Positions 1 to 9,738 of a stretch of DNA of 64,000 nt are shown one piece after another (positions within the stretch are counted from its first letter, which is position 1; each line of letters begins with the position of its first letter). The translations under genes and the position numbers were made by a program. This DNA comes from Micavibrio_A sp964539025 (GTDB taxonomy: Bacteria; Pseudomonadota; Alphaproteobacteria; Micavibrionales; Micavibrionaceae). The DNA is taken from NCBI GenBank assembly GCA_964539025.1, contig CAZIFA010000005.1, positions 1 through 64,000 of the forward strand, written 5' to 3'. The notes under the pieces were generated by a model. That model searched no databases, was not told the origin of the DNA, and saw only the letters and a program-made list of their open reading frames with translations.

Positions 1-660
1 ATAAGAGTTGAGCATGGAGACGATCACGGGCATGTCCGCTCCGCCAATCGGGATGATAATTAGAATACCTAACAATGCGGCAAGAAAGACAAGAGCCCAG
101 AAGAAGAAAGGAAGCTGGGTTGCGCAAAGCATGATCATGAGGAAGACGAGGAAACCTGCGATGCCTGCGTTTATCACATGCTGGTTGCTGTAGGTGATGG
201 GTTTGCCCGGAATGATACCCTGTAATTTTCCAAACGCGATGATCGAGCCTGTGAAGGTGATAGCGCCGATGGCGGCGCCGAGTGACATTTCAACAAGACT
301 GCCGACCATGATTTCGCCTTCATAGCCTATGCCGTAAGTTTCGGGCGCGTAGAATGCCGACGCCGCGACGAATACGGCGGCCAGACCGACAAGCGAATGG
401 AACGCGGCCACGAGTTGCGGCAAGGCGGTCATATTGATTTTTTCCGCCACGACGTAACCGATGCCACCGCCGATACTTAAACCGAGCAGGGTGAGCCACG
501 GCGATTCTACACTGATTATGGTCGTCAGGATGGCGATAGCCATGCCGATCATGCCGCACATGAGCCCGTTGCGTGAACTTTCAGGATGCGAGAGACCACG
601 CAGCGCGAAGATGAACAGCACGCCGGAAACAAGATAGGCAAAATCGGAAAGCGTATCCAT
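1..660 (-). CDS. pntB: NAD(P) transhydrogenase subunit beta, 3' part outside window
   Basis: The minus strand is open from an ATG at 658-660 to the left edge, so about 220 N-terminal residues are visible and the C-terminal NADP(H)-binding domain is missing. The visible part is a chain of hydrophobic helices ending in an IPIGGADMPVIVSMLNS stretch, typical of the start of the PntB cytoplasmic region. PntB forms the proton channel and NADP-binding part of the membrane transhydrogenase, which uses the proton gradient to transfer hydride from NADH to NADP. It lies 1 nt after pntAB in the same operon. The identification rests on sequence character and gene order. Confidence 0.93.
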   Translation of the reverse strand, partial: MDTLSDFAYLVSGVLFIFALRGLSHPESSRNGLMCGMIGMAIAILTTIISVESPWLTLLGLSIGGGIGYVVAEKINMTALPQLVAAFHSLVGLAAVFVAASAFYAPETYGIGYEGEIMVGSLVEMSLGAAIGAITFTGSIIAFGKLQGIIPGKPITYSNQHVINAGIAGFLVFLMIMLCATQLPFFFWALVFLAALLGILIIIPIGGADMPVIVSMLNSY

Positions 661-661
661 C

Positions 662-1120
662 TTAGGCGGCATCCTTTACTGGTGCGGGGGCGGCAGCCGG
701 TTTTTTCTTGAACATCGAAAGCATACGTCGTGTAACGATGAAGCCGCCAAAGATATTGATCGAAGCGAGGATGACGGCGAAAAAACCCATCATTTTTGAA
801 AAACTGGAATCGGCAGGTCCTGCTGCGATGATTGCGCCGACTATGATGACGGATGATATTGCGTTGGTTATGCCCATGAGCGGGGAGTGCAGGGCGGGGG
901 TCACACGCCAGACGACGTAATAGCCGACGAAGCAGGCAAGCACAAACACTGAAAGCCCACTCATGAAGAAGTAATCGGCGTGGCTGTTGGCGGCGTCGGA
1001 CACGAAGTTACTGGCGTCGAGCGCCATTTGCGCGGCCTGATCGGCAAGCGCCTTCGCCTGGTTCGCCAGATCGGCGGCGTTGTTGGAGATGGTGTGCGGT
1101 GCTTCCGTATTGTCGGCCAT
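662..1120 (-). CDS. pntAB: NAD(P) transhydrogenase subunit alpha part 2
   Basis: This 152-residue protein has about 45 polar alanine-rich N-terminal residues, then membrane helices (around FFMSGLSVFVLACFVGYYVV and a second block ending in FGGFIVTRRML), and a short KKKPAAAPAP tail. This is the separate membrane part of the alpha subunit, present as its own gene in alphaproteobacteria such as Rhodospirillum but fused in E. coli PntA. It anchors the NAD-binding alpha-1 subunit to PntB. Gaps of 10 nt upstream and 1 nt downstream indicate one transcript with both neighbours. Confidence 0.93.
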   Translation of the reverse strand: MADNTEAPHTISNNAADLANQAKALADQAAQMALDASNFVSDAANSHADYFFMSGLSVFVLACFVGYYVVWRVTPALHSPLMGITNAISSVIIVGAIIAAGPADSSFSKMMGFFAVILASINIFGGFIVTRRMLSMFKKKPAAAPAPVKDAA

Positions 1121-1130
1121 GGCGATATTC

Positions 1131-2285
1131 CTATTCTGCGGCAGCTTTTGTTTTGGGCGCGAAATTCGGATGGACGATCAATCCATCCTTAGTCAGGGCA
1201 ATGCCCTTAATGATATCATCGTCCCAATTGATGTTCAGTGATTTGCTTTCCTTGTCGATCACAAGGCCCAGCAGGTTGAGCAAGTTACGGGCGTAAAGCG
1301 AAGAAGCGTCTGTTGCCAGCCGGCTCGGTACATTCTTATGTCCCACCAGCGTGATATTGTTTTTCACAACAACTTTTCCGGCTTCGGAGAGTTCGCAATT
1401 GCCGCCGCTTTCAACGGCCAGATCGACGATGACCGATCCGGGTTTCATGCTTTCGACCATTTTCGCGGTGATGAGTTTGGGCGCGGGACGACCGGGGATA
1501 AGCGCGGTCGTGATGACGATATCCTGTTTGGCAATTGTCTCTTCGATCAATGCGGCTTGCTTGGCTTTGTATTCAGCCGACATTTCTTTGGCATAGCCAC
1601 CTGCGGTTTCTGCGGCTTTGAATTCTTCGTCCTGCACAGCGATGAACGTACCGCCCAGCGATTCGACTTGTTCCTTAGAGGCCGGGCGAACATCGGTTGC
1701 GGAAACGACGGCACCAAGACGTTTGGCAGTTGCGATGGCCTGTAATCCAGCGACACCCGCGCCCATGACGAACACGCGGGCAGGGGCGATGGTGCCCGCC
1801 GCCGTCATCATCATCGGGAAGGCGCGATTGAAATATTCGGCGGCGTCCAGCACGGCCTTATAACCTGACAAATTGGATTGCGATGACAAAACATCCATCG
1901 CCTGTGCGCGCGTGATACGTGGCACGAGTTCCATGGAAAAGGCGTTGATGCCTTTATTGGCAGCGGCCTTCAGGACGTCTGCGTTTTGGTAAGGAGCAAA
2001 CATGCCGACCAGCAGCGCGCCTTTTTTCAGCCCGTCGAGATCGCCAAGTTCGACCTGGACCTTCAATGCGATATCGGCACCTGAGATCGCCTCAGTGCGG
2101 GATGAGGCGATTGTCGCCCCTGCCTCTTCATAAGCTTTGTCGGGGAAGGAGGAGGCATCACCTGCGCCTTTTTCAACCACGATGGAAGCGCCCAGCGCGG
2201 CCAGCTTTTTCACCGTTTCCGGTGTTGCGGCCACACGTTTTTCATATTCTGCGGTTTCCTTGGCGATCGCAATGGTTATAGCCAC
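1131..2285 (-). CDS. pntAA: NAD(P) transhydrogenase subunit alpha part 1
   Basis: This is the soluble NAD(H)-binding subunit, an alanine dehydrogenase/PNT fold. It contains the Rossmann loop VMGAGVAGLQAIATAKRLGA, followed by VSATDVRPA, and ends in a lysine/alanine-rich tail. I place the start at a GTG (2283-2285) preceded by a clear GAGGAG ribosome site about 7 nt upstream, giving 384 residues beginning (M)AITIAIAKE. An ATG 24 codons further up (2357) is in frame, but it would add a non-conserved leader. It is the first gene of pntAA-pntAB-pntB, with about 220 bp of divergent spacer to the tolC-like gene. The product binds NADH and passes hydride to the NADP domain of PntB. Confidence 0.95.
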   Translation of the reverse strand: MAITIAIAKETAEYEKRVAATPETVKKLAALGASIVVEKGAGDASSFPDKAYEEAGATIASSRTEAISGADIALKVQVELGDLDGLKKGALLVGMFAPYQNADVLKAAANKGINAFSMELVPRITRAQAMDVLSSQSNLSGYKAVLDAAEYFNRAFPMMMTAAGTIAPARVFVMGAGVAGLQAIATAKRLGAVVSATDVRPASKEQVESLGGTFIAVQDEEFKAAETAGGYAKEMSAEYKAKQAALIEETIAKQDIVITTALIPGRPAPKLITAKMVESMKPGSVIVDLAVESGGNCELSEAGKVVVKNNITLVGHKNVPSRLATDASSLYARNLLNLLGLVIDKESKSLNINWDDDIIKGIALTKDGLIVHPNFAPKTKAAAE

Positions 2286-2505
2286 AGGTTTGCTCCTCGG
2301 GGGTGTTTTTTCGAAGGGATTGGAAATCTGGTATGGAGATTGCATCAGACTAGGCATTTTGTGAAGTCCTCCGGGAAATTTGTTTTTTGACTATCAACAG
2401 CCAAAACCAACTTCGAGGGGGACTTATTATACTTGCGTAAAACACTGTAACTGTTAAGATTCGCAGGCAGTATCCTGCGTTCTGACTATTTTCTGGAAAA
2501 CATTA

Positions 2506-4002
2506 ATGATCCGCCAACGGCCTTTATTATATGCCCTGACAAGCGCATTGTGCTTTGTGAGCTTTTCGCAGGCACAGGCGGACACGTTGCGTGATGCGGT
2601 AGGGGCCGCCATCAAATCCCATCCGGGTGTTGAAATCGCGAATTCACGCAAAGACGCGGCGCACGAAGAGGGGAGTGAGCAATTTTCAAATCTGTTCCCC
2701 GAAATCAGCACCACGGCAACCGGCGGGCGCATGTTCGGCGACAATTCAACGACACGCGGGTTGGTGACATCGCGCGGTGAGGCTTATTCATGGCTTTGGG
2801 AAGGAAATGCGTCTATCACCCAGCCGATTTTCAACGGGTTCGAAACCTATAACCGCATCGATGCCGCAGAAGCGCGCGAGAGTGCCGCGGAATTTACATT
2901 GGCGGATGCCAAGCAGGGACTGGCATTGCGCGCGGCGCAGGCATTTTTGAACGTGATGCGGGCCAAGGAAGCCTATGATAAAACCGTATCGTATCAGGAC
3001 CGGATCAAAGATTACCTTTCGCGCATCCATGGCATGGTCGAAGGCGGCGCGGCCGATGCATCGGAAGAAGCGCAGGCGAAAAATATTCAGGCGCAACTCG
3101 ATAATTCCGTCGCCGAGATGGAAGGGCAGGTCAAGCTGGCGCTGGCAGATTACGCCGAAGCTACCGGATCTGTGCCGAGCGGTGAATTGCAGGCGACAGA
3201 AGGCCCGCATAGTGCCTTGTTCGCGACAGCGCAGGAAGCAATTGACTATGCTACGTTGAACCATCCGCTGATCCTTGCCGCGCAAAAGACGCTGGAGGCC
3301 GAGGATGAAGAAGTGAGCGCGGAAAAAGGTGTTCTGCTGCCTGACCTCGATGGTGAATTGTCCTATCTCAAGCGTGACCAAAAAGAAGAAATCGGTGGCG
3401 AAGTCGAAGATCGCCGCGCCATAATGCGCATGAGTTGGTCTTTTTCGACCGGCGGCGGCCAACTGGCTCGTATTCGCAAATCAAAGGCGGAAAGATCAGA
3501 GGCGCTGGCCCGCACGGCACAGACGCAACGCGAGATCGAACGCGATATCCGCAAGGCTTACGCCGAATATGAAACTGCGACCAAGCAAAAAGAGTTGAAC
3601 GCCAAGCGCGCAAGCGTCACCAAGGAATTGTTCGAGACGTATGAGAAGCAATTCGAAGCATCGAAAGTGCGCTTGTTGCAATTGATGCAGGCGGAGAACC
3701 AGGTTTTCACGTCTGAGTTGGAACAGATCAATTCCAACTATCGCGTGATGATGGCGGAGTATTCGACGCTGGCAAGCGCGGGGCGTCTGCTCGCCGCGCT
3801 AAATATCGATGAGACGGGAGAGACGGTTATGGAGGTTGAGCCTGTTGCTGAGGTGGAAGAGCCTGCGCAGGCGGAAGAGGTGTCTGAAGCGCCTTCCGAT
3901 GACGTTGAGGTTGTCGAAGCGACCGTGGATTCTTCGGTATATCCGGCCAAGGATTTTGTTCTGCCTGAACAAGGATTATATCCCCCCGCTAAAGGTAAGT
4001 GA
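2506..4002 (+). CDS. TolC-family outer-membrane channel of a type I secretion system
   Basis: This 498-residue protein has an N-terminal signal peptide (about 25 residues, ending in SQAQA) and then two long helical, glutamate- and alanine-rich repeats. These match the outer-membrane efflux protein fold, with motifs such as TQPIFNGFETYNRIDAAEA. The C-terminal 70 residues are an acidic, low-complexity tail with valine/glutamate repeats, probably periplasmic. The gene heads a run of four genes joined by overlapping stop/start codons (ABC exporter, HlyD-like adaptor, cyclase), so it is probably the dedicated duct of this exporter rather than a general TolC. The likely cargo is the large protein encoded convergently at 9739-13365. 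Confidence 0.9.
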   Translation: MIRQRPLLYALTSALCFVSFSQAQADTLRDAVGAAIKSHPGVEIANSRKDAAHEEGSEQFSNLFPEISTTATGGRMFGDNSTTRGLVTSRGEAYSWLWEGNASITQPIFNGFETYNRIDAAEARESAAEFTLADAKQGLALRAAQAFLNVMRAKEAYDKTVSYQDRIKDYLSRIHGMVEGGAADASEEAQAKNIQAQLDNSVAEMEGQVKLALADYAEATGSVPSGELQATEGPHSALFATAQEAIDYATLNHPLILAAQKTLEAEDEEVSAEKGVLLPDLDGELSYLKRDQKEEIGGEVEDRRAIMRMSWSFSTGGGQLARIRKSKAERSEALARTAQTQREIERDIRKAYAEYETATKQKELNAKRASVTKELFETYEKQFEASKVRLLQLMQAENQVFTSELEQINSNYRVMMAEYSTLASAGRLLAALNIDETGETVMEVEPVAEVEEPAQAEEVSEAPSDDVEVVEATVDSSVYPAKDFVLPEQGLYPPAKGK

Positions 4003-6158
4003 TGAGCGGAGATAAGTCCCCCGCAAAACCCGTGAATGCGCAAAGCGTTGATCCGCTTTTATCCTGTCTGGTTTTTTTAAGCGTGCATTACGGTCACGCA
4101 AAATCGGCGCAGGCGGTTACCGCCGGGCTAGCTTATGATGAAAGAAACATGGGGCCAAGCCTGTTTTGCGAAGCGGCAGAAAAAATCGGCCTTCGCGCCA
4201 AGGTCGTCTATCGTGACAGGCTGAAAAAGATCAGCGCGCCGGTTCTTCCTGTCGTCCTGATCCTCAAAAACGCGCAGGCCTGTGTTCTATTAAAATTAAG
4301 CGCGGATGAACATTCGGCATTGATATGGTCTCCGGAAACGCAGGCGGAGCGTTCGGTAAAGCTTACCGATCTCAAGCAATCTTATACAGGTTATGCGATC
4401 TTCACGCACCCGCGCCCGGAATTTTCAGACCCCGAAGCGCCGCACGCGCAAGACGCCAACCGCCATTGGTTCTGGGGGCCGATGTGGGAAGTGCGGGAGA
4501 TTTACTGGAAGGTGGGTATCGCCGCCGTCCTTATCAACCTGTTCGCGTTGACCAGCCCGATCTTCATGATGAATATTTATAACCGCGTCCTGCCCAACGA
4601 TGCGGTGGAGACGGGATGGGTTCTCGCCATCGGCGCTATGACGGTGTTTATCTTTGATTTCATCATGCGTACGTTGCGCGGTTATTTTATTGATCTTGCC
4701 GGCCGCCGCGTAGATGTGATCGCCGCCCGTAGAATTTACGACCAGTTGATGAACATGAAGCTCGCGGGGCGCCCGAAATCTTCGGGCGCTTTCGCGAATA
4801 TGCTGCGTGATTTCGATTCCGTGCGAGATTTTGCGACATCGGCGACGCTGACCGGTCTTGTTGATCTGCCGTTCACACTTCTGTTCCTTCTGGTCATATG
4901 GCTTCTGGGTGGTAGTGTGGCGTTCATGTTGCTTGGACTGATCATGCTGGTGACGGCGGCCGGGTACGCGTTGCAGGTGCCGTTGCGCAATTACGTGAAG
5001 AAGGCGTCCAAGTCTGCCGAGGCCAAGCATGGGCTTCTCGTCGAGACTATTTCGGGCCTTGAAACCATCAAAGCCATCGGCGCGGACGGACGCCTTCGCG
5101 CGCGTTACAGTGATCAGGTTGCGGAGAATGCGCTGTATTCACAAGGCTCACGCTTCATTTCGGCGCTCGGCGGAAATATCGCGGGATTTGTCCAACAAGC
5201 CGCTTCCATCATCATCGTTCTGGTCGGCATGTATATGATCCGGGAGGGTGATATGACCGTAGGCGCGCTCATCGCTTGCGTCATGCTCGGCGGACGCGCC
5301 ATTGCGCCGATCGGGCAGGTAGCAAACCTGATGAGCAGGTATCATGGCGCGCGTTCGGCCATGACGACCATCGATGGCATCATGGATAAACCGGTGGAGC
5401 GCCCCATCGATGCCCGTTTCCTGCATCGTCCGGATTTAAAGGGCAAGATTGCCTTTAAAAAAGTCAGTTTTACTTACCCCGGTTCTCAAGGAAAATCGCT
5501 CGACGATGTTTCATTTACGATCGAACCCGGTGAGAAGGTCGGCATCATCGGCCGCATCGGATCGGGAAAAAGCACCATCGCGCGTCTTATGATGGGATTG
5601 TACGATCCGGCTGACGGCACGATGCTGGTCGACGATACGGATTATCGCCAGATCGACCCCGCCGATCTTCGCCGCAACATGGCCTATATCGCGCAGGACG
5701 TCGTCCTGTTCAGCGGTAATGTCCGCGATAACATCACGGCCAGCGTGCCGCACGCGACGGAAGAGGAAATCCTGATCGCATCCAAGGCCGCAGGCGTCCA
5801 TGATTTTATTTCGCGCCATCCGATGGGATATGACGCGCCCGTTGGCGAGCGCGGCGAAGGGTTAAGCGGCGGACAACGTCAGACGATAGCTCTGGCCCGC
5901 GCCATGCTGCTCAAGCCCAGCGTGTTCGTCTGTGACGAACCGACCAACGCCATGGACGTTCAGGCCGAACAATCGTTTACAAATCACATAGCGCAGTATT
6001 CCAAAAGCAAGACTTTGATTTTAATCACGCACCGTCAGCAGTTGTTGCCGCTGGTGGATAGGTTGATCCTGATCGATCAGGGCAAGGTTATGCTGGACGG
6101 GCCGAGGGATAAGGTCATTGAGGCGATTGCGCGCGGCGCGGTGGAGGTTCCGAAATGA
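4002..6158 (+). CDS. type I secretion ABC transporter, peptidase-like domain/permease/ATPase
   Basis: The product has about 718 residues. Residues 15-140 resemble the C39 peptidase-like domain of RTX and LapB-type exporters, with no evident catalytic Cys-His arrangement. Residues 165-440 are the six-helix membrane domain. The ATPase has Walker A GRIGSGKST (about 515), signature LSGGQRQ (about 620) and Walker B VFVCDEPTNAMD (about 643). The ATG at 4002 overlaps the tolC-like stop (TGATG); a GTG one codon earlier is also possible. It probably exports an unprocessed C-terminal-signal substrate through HlyD- and TolC-type partners encoded on either side. A degenerate C39 domain usually binds the substrate rather than cleaving a leader. 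Confidence 0.93.
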   Translation: MSGDKSPAKPVNAQSVDPLLSCLVFLSVHYGHAKSAQAVTAGLAYDERNMGPSLFCEAAEKIGLRAKVVYRDRLKKISAPVLPVVLILKNAQACVLLKLSADEHSALIWSPETQAERSVKLTDLKQSYTGYAIFTHPRPEFSDPEAPHAQDANRHWFWGPMWEVREIYWKVGIAAVLINLFALTSPIFMMNIYNRVLPNDAVETGWVLAIGAMTVFIFDFIMRTLRGYFIDLAGRRVDVIAARRIYDQLMNMKLAGRPKSSGAFANMLRDFDSVRDFATSATLTGLVDLPFTLLFLLVIWLLGGSVAFMLLGLIMLVTAAGYALQVPLRNYVKKASKSAEAKHGLLVETISGLETIKAIGADGRLRARYSDQVAENALYSQGSRFISALGGNIAGFVQQAASIIIVLVGMYMIREGDMTVGALIACVMLGGRAIAPIGQVANLMSRYHGARSAMTTIDGIMDKPVERPIDARFLHRPDLKGKIAFKKVSFTYPGSQGKSLDDVSFTIEPGEKVGIIGRIGSGKSTIARLMMGLYDPADGTMLVDDTDYRQIDPADLRRNMAYIAQDVVLFSGNVRDNITASVPHATEEEILIASKAAGVHDFISRHPMGYDAPVGERGEGLSGGQRQTIALARAMLLKPSVFVCDEPTNAMDVQAEQSFTNHIAQYSKSKTLILITHRQQLLPLVDRLILIDQGKVMLDGPRDKVIEAIARGAVEVPK

Positions 6159-7480
6159 AACGGGATGACGAAGCCGAAGATGTACAATTTATGGAAGAAC
6201 TGGAAGCCGCAGTTCGCCTGAAACCATCGGCCACATCCAACATGATGCTGATTAGCACCGTTGCGCTGGTTGTTATCATGTTGGGATGGATGACCTTTTC
6301 GAATATCGATGAAATGACGCACGGGGAAGGGCAGGTTGTACCTTCTTCGGAAATTCAGGTTGTGCAGAGTCTTGAGGGCGGGGTTCTAAAAGAACTTCTG
6401 GTCAGCGAAGGCGAAGTCGTCAAAAAGGATCAGGTCCTGCTGAAAATCAGCGACGTGGCGTTTGCATCCGAAGAGCGCGGCACGGCGGCAAAACAGGAAT
6501 CGCTTCAGGTGAAAAAAGCACGGCTTGAAGCAGAGGCGCATGGAAAGCCTTTTGTGATTCCCGAAGAGTTGGCCCAAAAAGTGCCTGATATTGCCCGCAA
6601 TGAAGAACAATTATACCAATCCCGCCAGCGAGAGTTTGAAAACGGACAATCGATTTTAAACGACCGGATATCGAGGGCGGAGGCGCAACTATCCGAAGCC
6701 GGGGCGAAAATTGCGAGGTTGTCCGAAAGTAAAAAACTGGTTCAACAGGAACTGGGTATCACGCAAAAAATGGTCGAGCAAAAGGCTGTGCCGCAGCTTG
6801 ATGCCATTCGTTTAAGCCGCGAGTTGAACGATATAAGCGGCCAGATCAACGAAGCCAGCGAGGAAAGCCAAGGTTTGCGCGCCGAATTGAGCGCAGCAAA
6901 AAAAGAACGTGAAGATCAGGAAAATAAATTCAGATCACAGGCGCTTGGTGAACTGAACGATGTGCAAACCCAGCTATCGCAATTGAATGAAAGCCTGACC
7001 GCCATCGGCGATCGCGTGGATCGTTCGGAAGTGCGCAGCCCGGTCGATGGTGTGGTGAACAAGATAATGTTGAAGACTATCGGCGGCGTGGTCGAACCAG
7101 CGATGAAGCTTGTCGAAGTCGTGCCGATGGATGATAAACTTAAAATCATTGCCCGCGTGCCGCCAAGCGATATTGCTTTCCTGCGTGCCGGACAGCCCGT
7201 GAAGGTTAAAATATCGGCCTATGATCCGCAGCGTTATGGTGCACTCGATGGTGAACTCGTTCGTCTCGGCGCCAATAGCGTGACGGACAGCAAGGGCAAT
7301 ATCTTTTTTGAGATCGAGGTGCGCACCAACAAAAATCATCTTGGTTCTTCGGATAAACCGTTGCCTATCACACCCGGCATGGTGGCGCAGACCGAAATTA
7401 TCACGGGCGATCGTTCCATTCTTGAATATTTGATGAAACCCGTTTTGCGGGCCAAAGACCGCGCCCTGACAGAACGATGA
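6155..7480 (+). CDS. HlyD/LapC-family membrane fusion protein
   Basis: This is a 441-residue periplasmic adaptor. It has a short cytoplasmic N-terminus, one membrane helix (about residues 28-47), a lipoyl/barrel-sandwich half with GEGQVVPSSEIQVVQSLEGG, a long coiled-coil hairpin (about 105-260), the second lipoyl half (RSPVDGVVNKIMLKTIGGVV) and a beta-barrel domain. It bridges the inner-membrane ABC exporter and the TolC-like channel. It starts inside the stop codon of the exporter gene (ATGA) and overlaps the cyclase gene in the same way, so the four proteins are very probably translated together. Confidence 0.93.
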   Translation: MKRDDEAEDVQFMEELEAAVRLKPSATSNMMLISTVALVVIMLGWMTFSNIDEMTHGEGQVVPSSEIQVVQSLEGGVLKELLVSEGEVVKKDQVLLKISDVAFASEERGTAAKQESLQVKKARLEAEAHGKPFVIPEELAQKVPDIARNEEQLYQSRQREFENGQSILNDRISRAEAQLSEAGAKIARLSESKKLVQQELGITQKMVEQKAVPQLDAIRLSRELNDISGQINEASEESQGLRAELSAAKKEREDQENKFRSQALGELNDVQTQLSQLNESLTAIGDRVDRSEVRSPVDGVVNKIMLKTIGGVVEPAMKLVEVVPMDDKLKIIARVPPSDIAFLRAGQPVKVKISAYDPQRYGALDGELVRLGANSVTDSKGNIFFEIEVRTNKNHLGSSDKPLPITPGMVAQTEIITGDRSILEYLMKPVLRAKDRALTER

Positions 7481-9735
7481 TCAAGTTCCTGACGCATAAA
7501 TGGGTGCACTTTTTCATTCTTCTCGCTCTTCTTGCAGGCGCGGTTTATTTCAGCGGATCAAGCCACGAACTGCGCAAGCGCATCCAATATGCGACGTTTG
7601 ATAGTTACAATAAGTTAAAGCCACGTCCGCCTTCGGACCGTGTTGCCATTATCGATCTTGATGAAGAATCGTTAAAGGTTCTCGGGCAGTGGCCGTTTCC
7701 AAGAACGGTGATGTCGCAACTTGTCTCTACATTGAATGAACTGGGCGCCAAGGTCATCGCGTTCGACATCGTGTTTGCCGAAGCCGACCGGACATCACCC
7801 GCGCGTGTTGCAAAGACATTGCCCGAGGGAGAAGTTTATAGCCCTGTCAAAACGGCGCTCGAAGGGTTGCCGGACAATGACCAGATTTTTGCGCAGGCGA
7901 TCAAGGATGCCGGGAATGTCGTGACCGGTTTTACCCGCGCCAGGCCCGAGGAAACATTGCGCAGGCCTTATCAGGCGGCCAAGCCGACCTTTCTGATGAA
8001 GGACAAGGCGCCGTTGATGGAGCACACATTCGGCGCGCCGGGCATTGCCGAAAATCTTCCGGAATTTTCGATGGCGGCGGCAGGGAACGGAAGCTTCATG
8101 GCGACGCCGGATGTTGACGGTATTATTCGCCAGGTTTCGTTGTTCGTGCGATACCCGCCGGAAAAAGTCGGCGGTATTACACCGGAATTATATCCGATGC
8201 TGGGGCTTGAGGCGTTGCGTGTGGATATAAACAAAAACTCACGTCTGCTCGTGACGCAAAATAAAACAAAAGGCGCGTTCGATACCGAATATGCCATCAA
8301 GATTGCAGACTTCCAGATTCCTATCGAAAGTGACGGTAAGCTGTGGGTTTATTACAGGCATATAGACCATAAAGAATATATTTCCGCGCAAAAACTGTTC
8401 GACCCTACGCAAATGGAAGAATTACGTAAGAAGATCGCGGGCAAGATCGTTTTCGTCGGCACCAGCGCGGAAGGTCTTCGCGATATTCGTTCGACGCCGC
8501 TCGATATTTTCGTGCCGGGCGTCGAAGTGCATGTCAACGTGGTCGAGCAGATATTGCAGGAAAAATTCTTAAAACGTCCAGATATTATCGGTGGCGTTGA
8601 GGCGGCGATTATTGGCTTCGCAGGATTTTTGATTATTTTATTTGCGCCGTTCATGAATGTGATCGTGCTTGGCGTTTTGACCATGGGTCTGATGACATCG
8701 ATGTTTTTGGGATCCTGGGAGATGTTCGAAACGATGGGGCTTTTGCTTGATCCTGTCTATCCCAGCGTAGCGCTTTCCCTGTTGTTTCTTGTGTCATCTT
8801 TGCTGAGTTACGTGCGCTCAGAGGCTGAACGGAGACAGGTGCGTCAGGCATTCGGTCTTTATATCTCGCCGACTTTTATGGAAGAACTGACCAAGAATCC
8901 TGACAAGCTCAAACTTGGCGGGGAGGTCCGAGACTTAACCGTAATGTTCACCGATATCCGCAGCTTCACGACGATATCGGAACACTTAACTCCGGAAGAG
9001 CTTATCCATCTGATGAACGATTTCCTGACCCCTATGTCCGATCTTGTGATGGCGAACAGAGGTACGATCGACAAATATATGGGCGATGCTATGATGGCGT
9101 TCTGGAACGCGCCGCTGGACGATCCGGACCATGCGCGTCATGCGTGTCTGGCGGCGTTGAAGATGAACGAAGCGCTGATTCCTGTAAACGCAGCAGTCAA
9201 GGCCAAGGCGGAAGCTGATGGAAGAGTACCTGTCCTTCTGAATGCCGGGATCGGAATTAACACAGGGCCGTGTTCGGTCGGGAACATGGGATCGCGTCAG
9301 CGCTTTGCTTATTCCGCGCTAGGCGATGCGGTAAACCTTGCGTCGCGGCTCGAAAGCCAGACCAAGACCTACGGTGTCAGCATCATGGTGGGGGAGAGTA
9401 CGCGCAAGCTTGTGCCTGATTTCGCCATGCTTGAGCTTGACCTTTTACAGGTGAAGGGCAAGGAAAAACCCGTGCGGATATTCACGCTGTTGGGCGATGA
9501 GGTAATAGCTGGAGAGCAATGGTTTAAAACATGGCAGGCGGCCCATGACGCATTTCTAGCGATTTACCGCACGGCCAATTTCAGCGAAGCATCGGCGAAG
9601 ATGAAAGCGGCGCAAGAAGCAGCAGGGGGTCGTTTGAAGGTATATTATGATCTTTATGCTTCCCGCATTGCCGAATTCACAAAAAACCCGCCGCCAGAGG
9701 ACTGGGACGGGGTCTTTGTGGCAAAAGAGAAATAG
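7477..9735 (+). CDS. CHASE2-domain class III adenylate/guanylate cyclase
   Basis: The product has 752 residues. An N-terminal membrane helix (about 10-27) is followed by an extracytoplasmic CHASE2 sensor domain (about 35-360), three closely spaced membrane helices (about 370-450) and a class III cyclase catalytic domain (about 485-680). The metal-binding motif FTDIRSF and the loop DKYMGDAMMAFW are present, as is LGDAVNLASRLE, whose aspartate favours ATP. The enzyme probably makes cAMP in response to an envelope signal. Its ATG overlaps the HlyD-like stop (ATGA), making it the last gene of the secretion operon, which is unusual. A cNMP-binding EAL protein encoded nearby could read its product. 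Confidence 0.92.
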   Translation: MIKFLTHKWVHFFILLALLAGAVYFSGSSHELRKRIQYATFDSYNKLKPRPPSDRVAIIDLDEESLKVLGQWPFPRTVMSQLVSTLNELGAKVIAFDIVFAEADRTSPARVAKTLPEGEVYSPVKTALEGLPDNDQIFAQAIKDAGNVVTGFTRARPEETLRRPYQAAKPTFLMKDKAPLMEHTFGAPGIAENLPEFSMAAAGNGSFMATPDVDGIIRQVSLFVRYPPEKVGGITPELYPMLGLEALRVDINKNSRLLVTQNKTKGAFDTEYAIKIADFQIPIESDGKLWVYYRHIDHKEYISAQKLFDPTQMEELRKKIAGKIVFVGTSAEGLRDIRSTPLDIFVPGVEVHVNVVEQILQEKFLKRPDIIGGVEAAIIGFAGFLIILFAPFMNVIVLGVLTMGLMTSMFLGSWEMFETMGLLLDPVYPSVALSLLFLVSSLLSYVRSEAERRQVRQAFGLYISPTFMEELTKNPDKLKLGGEVRDLTVMFTDIRSFTTISEHLTPEELIHLMNDFLTPMSDLVMANRGTIDKYMGDAMMAFWNAPLDDPDHARHACLAALKMNEALIPVNAAVKAKAEADGRVPVLLNAGIGINTGPCSVGNMGSRQRFAYSALGDAVNLASRLESQTKTYGVSIMVGESTRKLVPDFAMLELDLLQVKGKEKPVRIFTLLGDEVIAGEQWFKTWQAAHDAFLAIYRTANFSEASAKMKAAQEAAGGRLKVYYDLYASRIAEFTKNPPPEDWDGVFVAKEK

Positions 9736-9738
9736 CGG

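Noticed and set aside
2358..2505. Extra gene between pntAA and the tolC-like gene
   Set aside because: The 96-aa frame across it overlaps the tolC-like signal peptide region antisense; the spacer looks like divergent promoters only.
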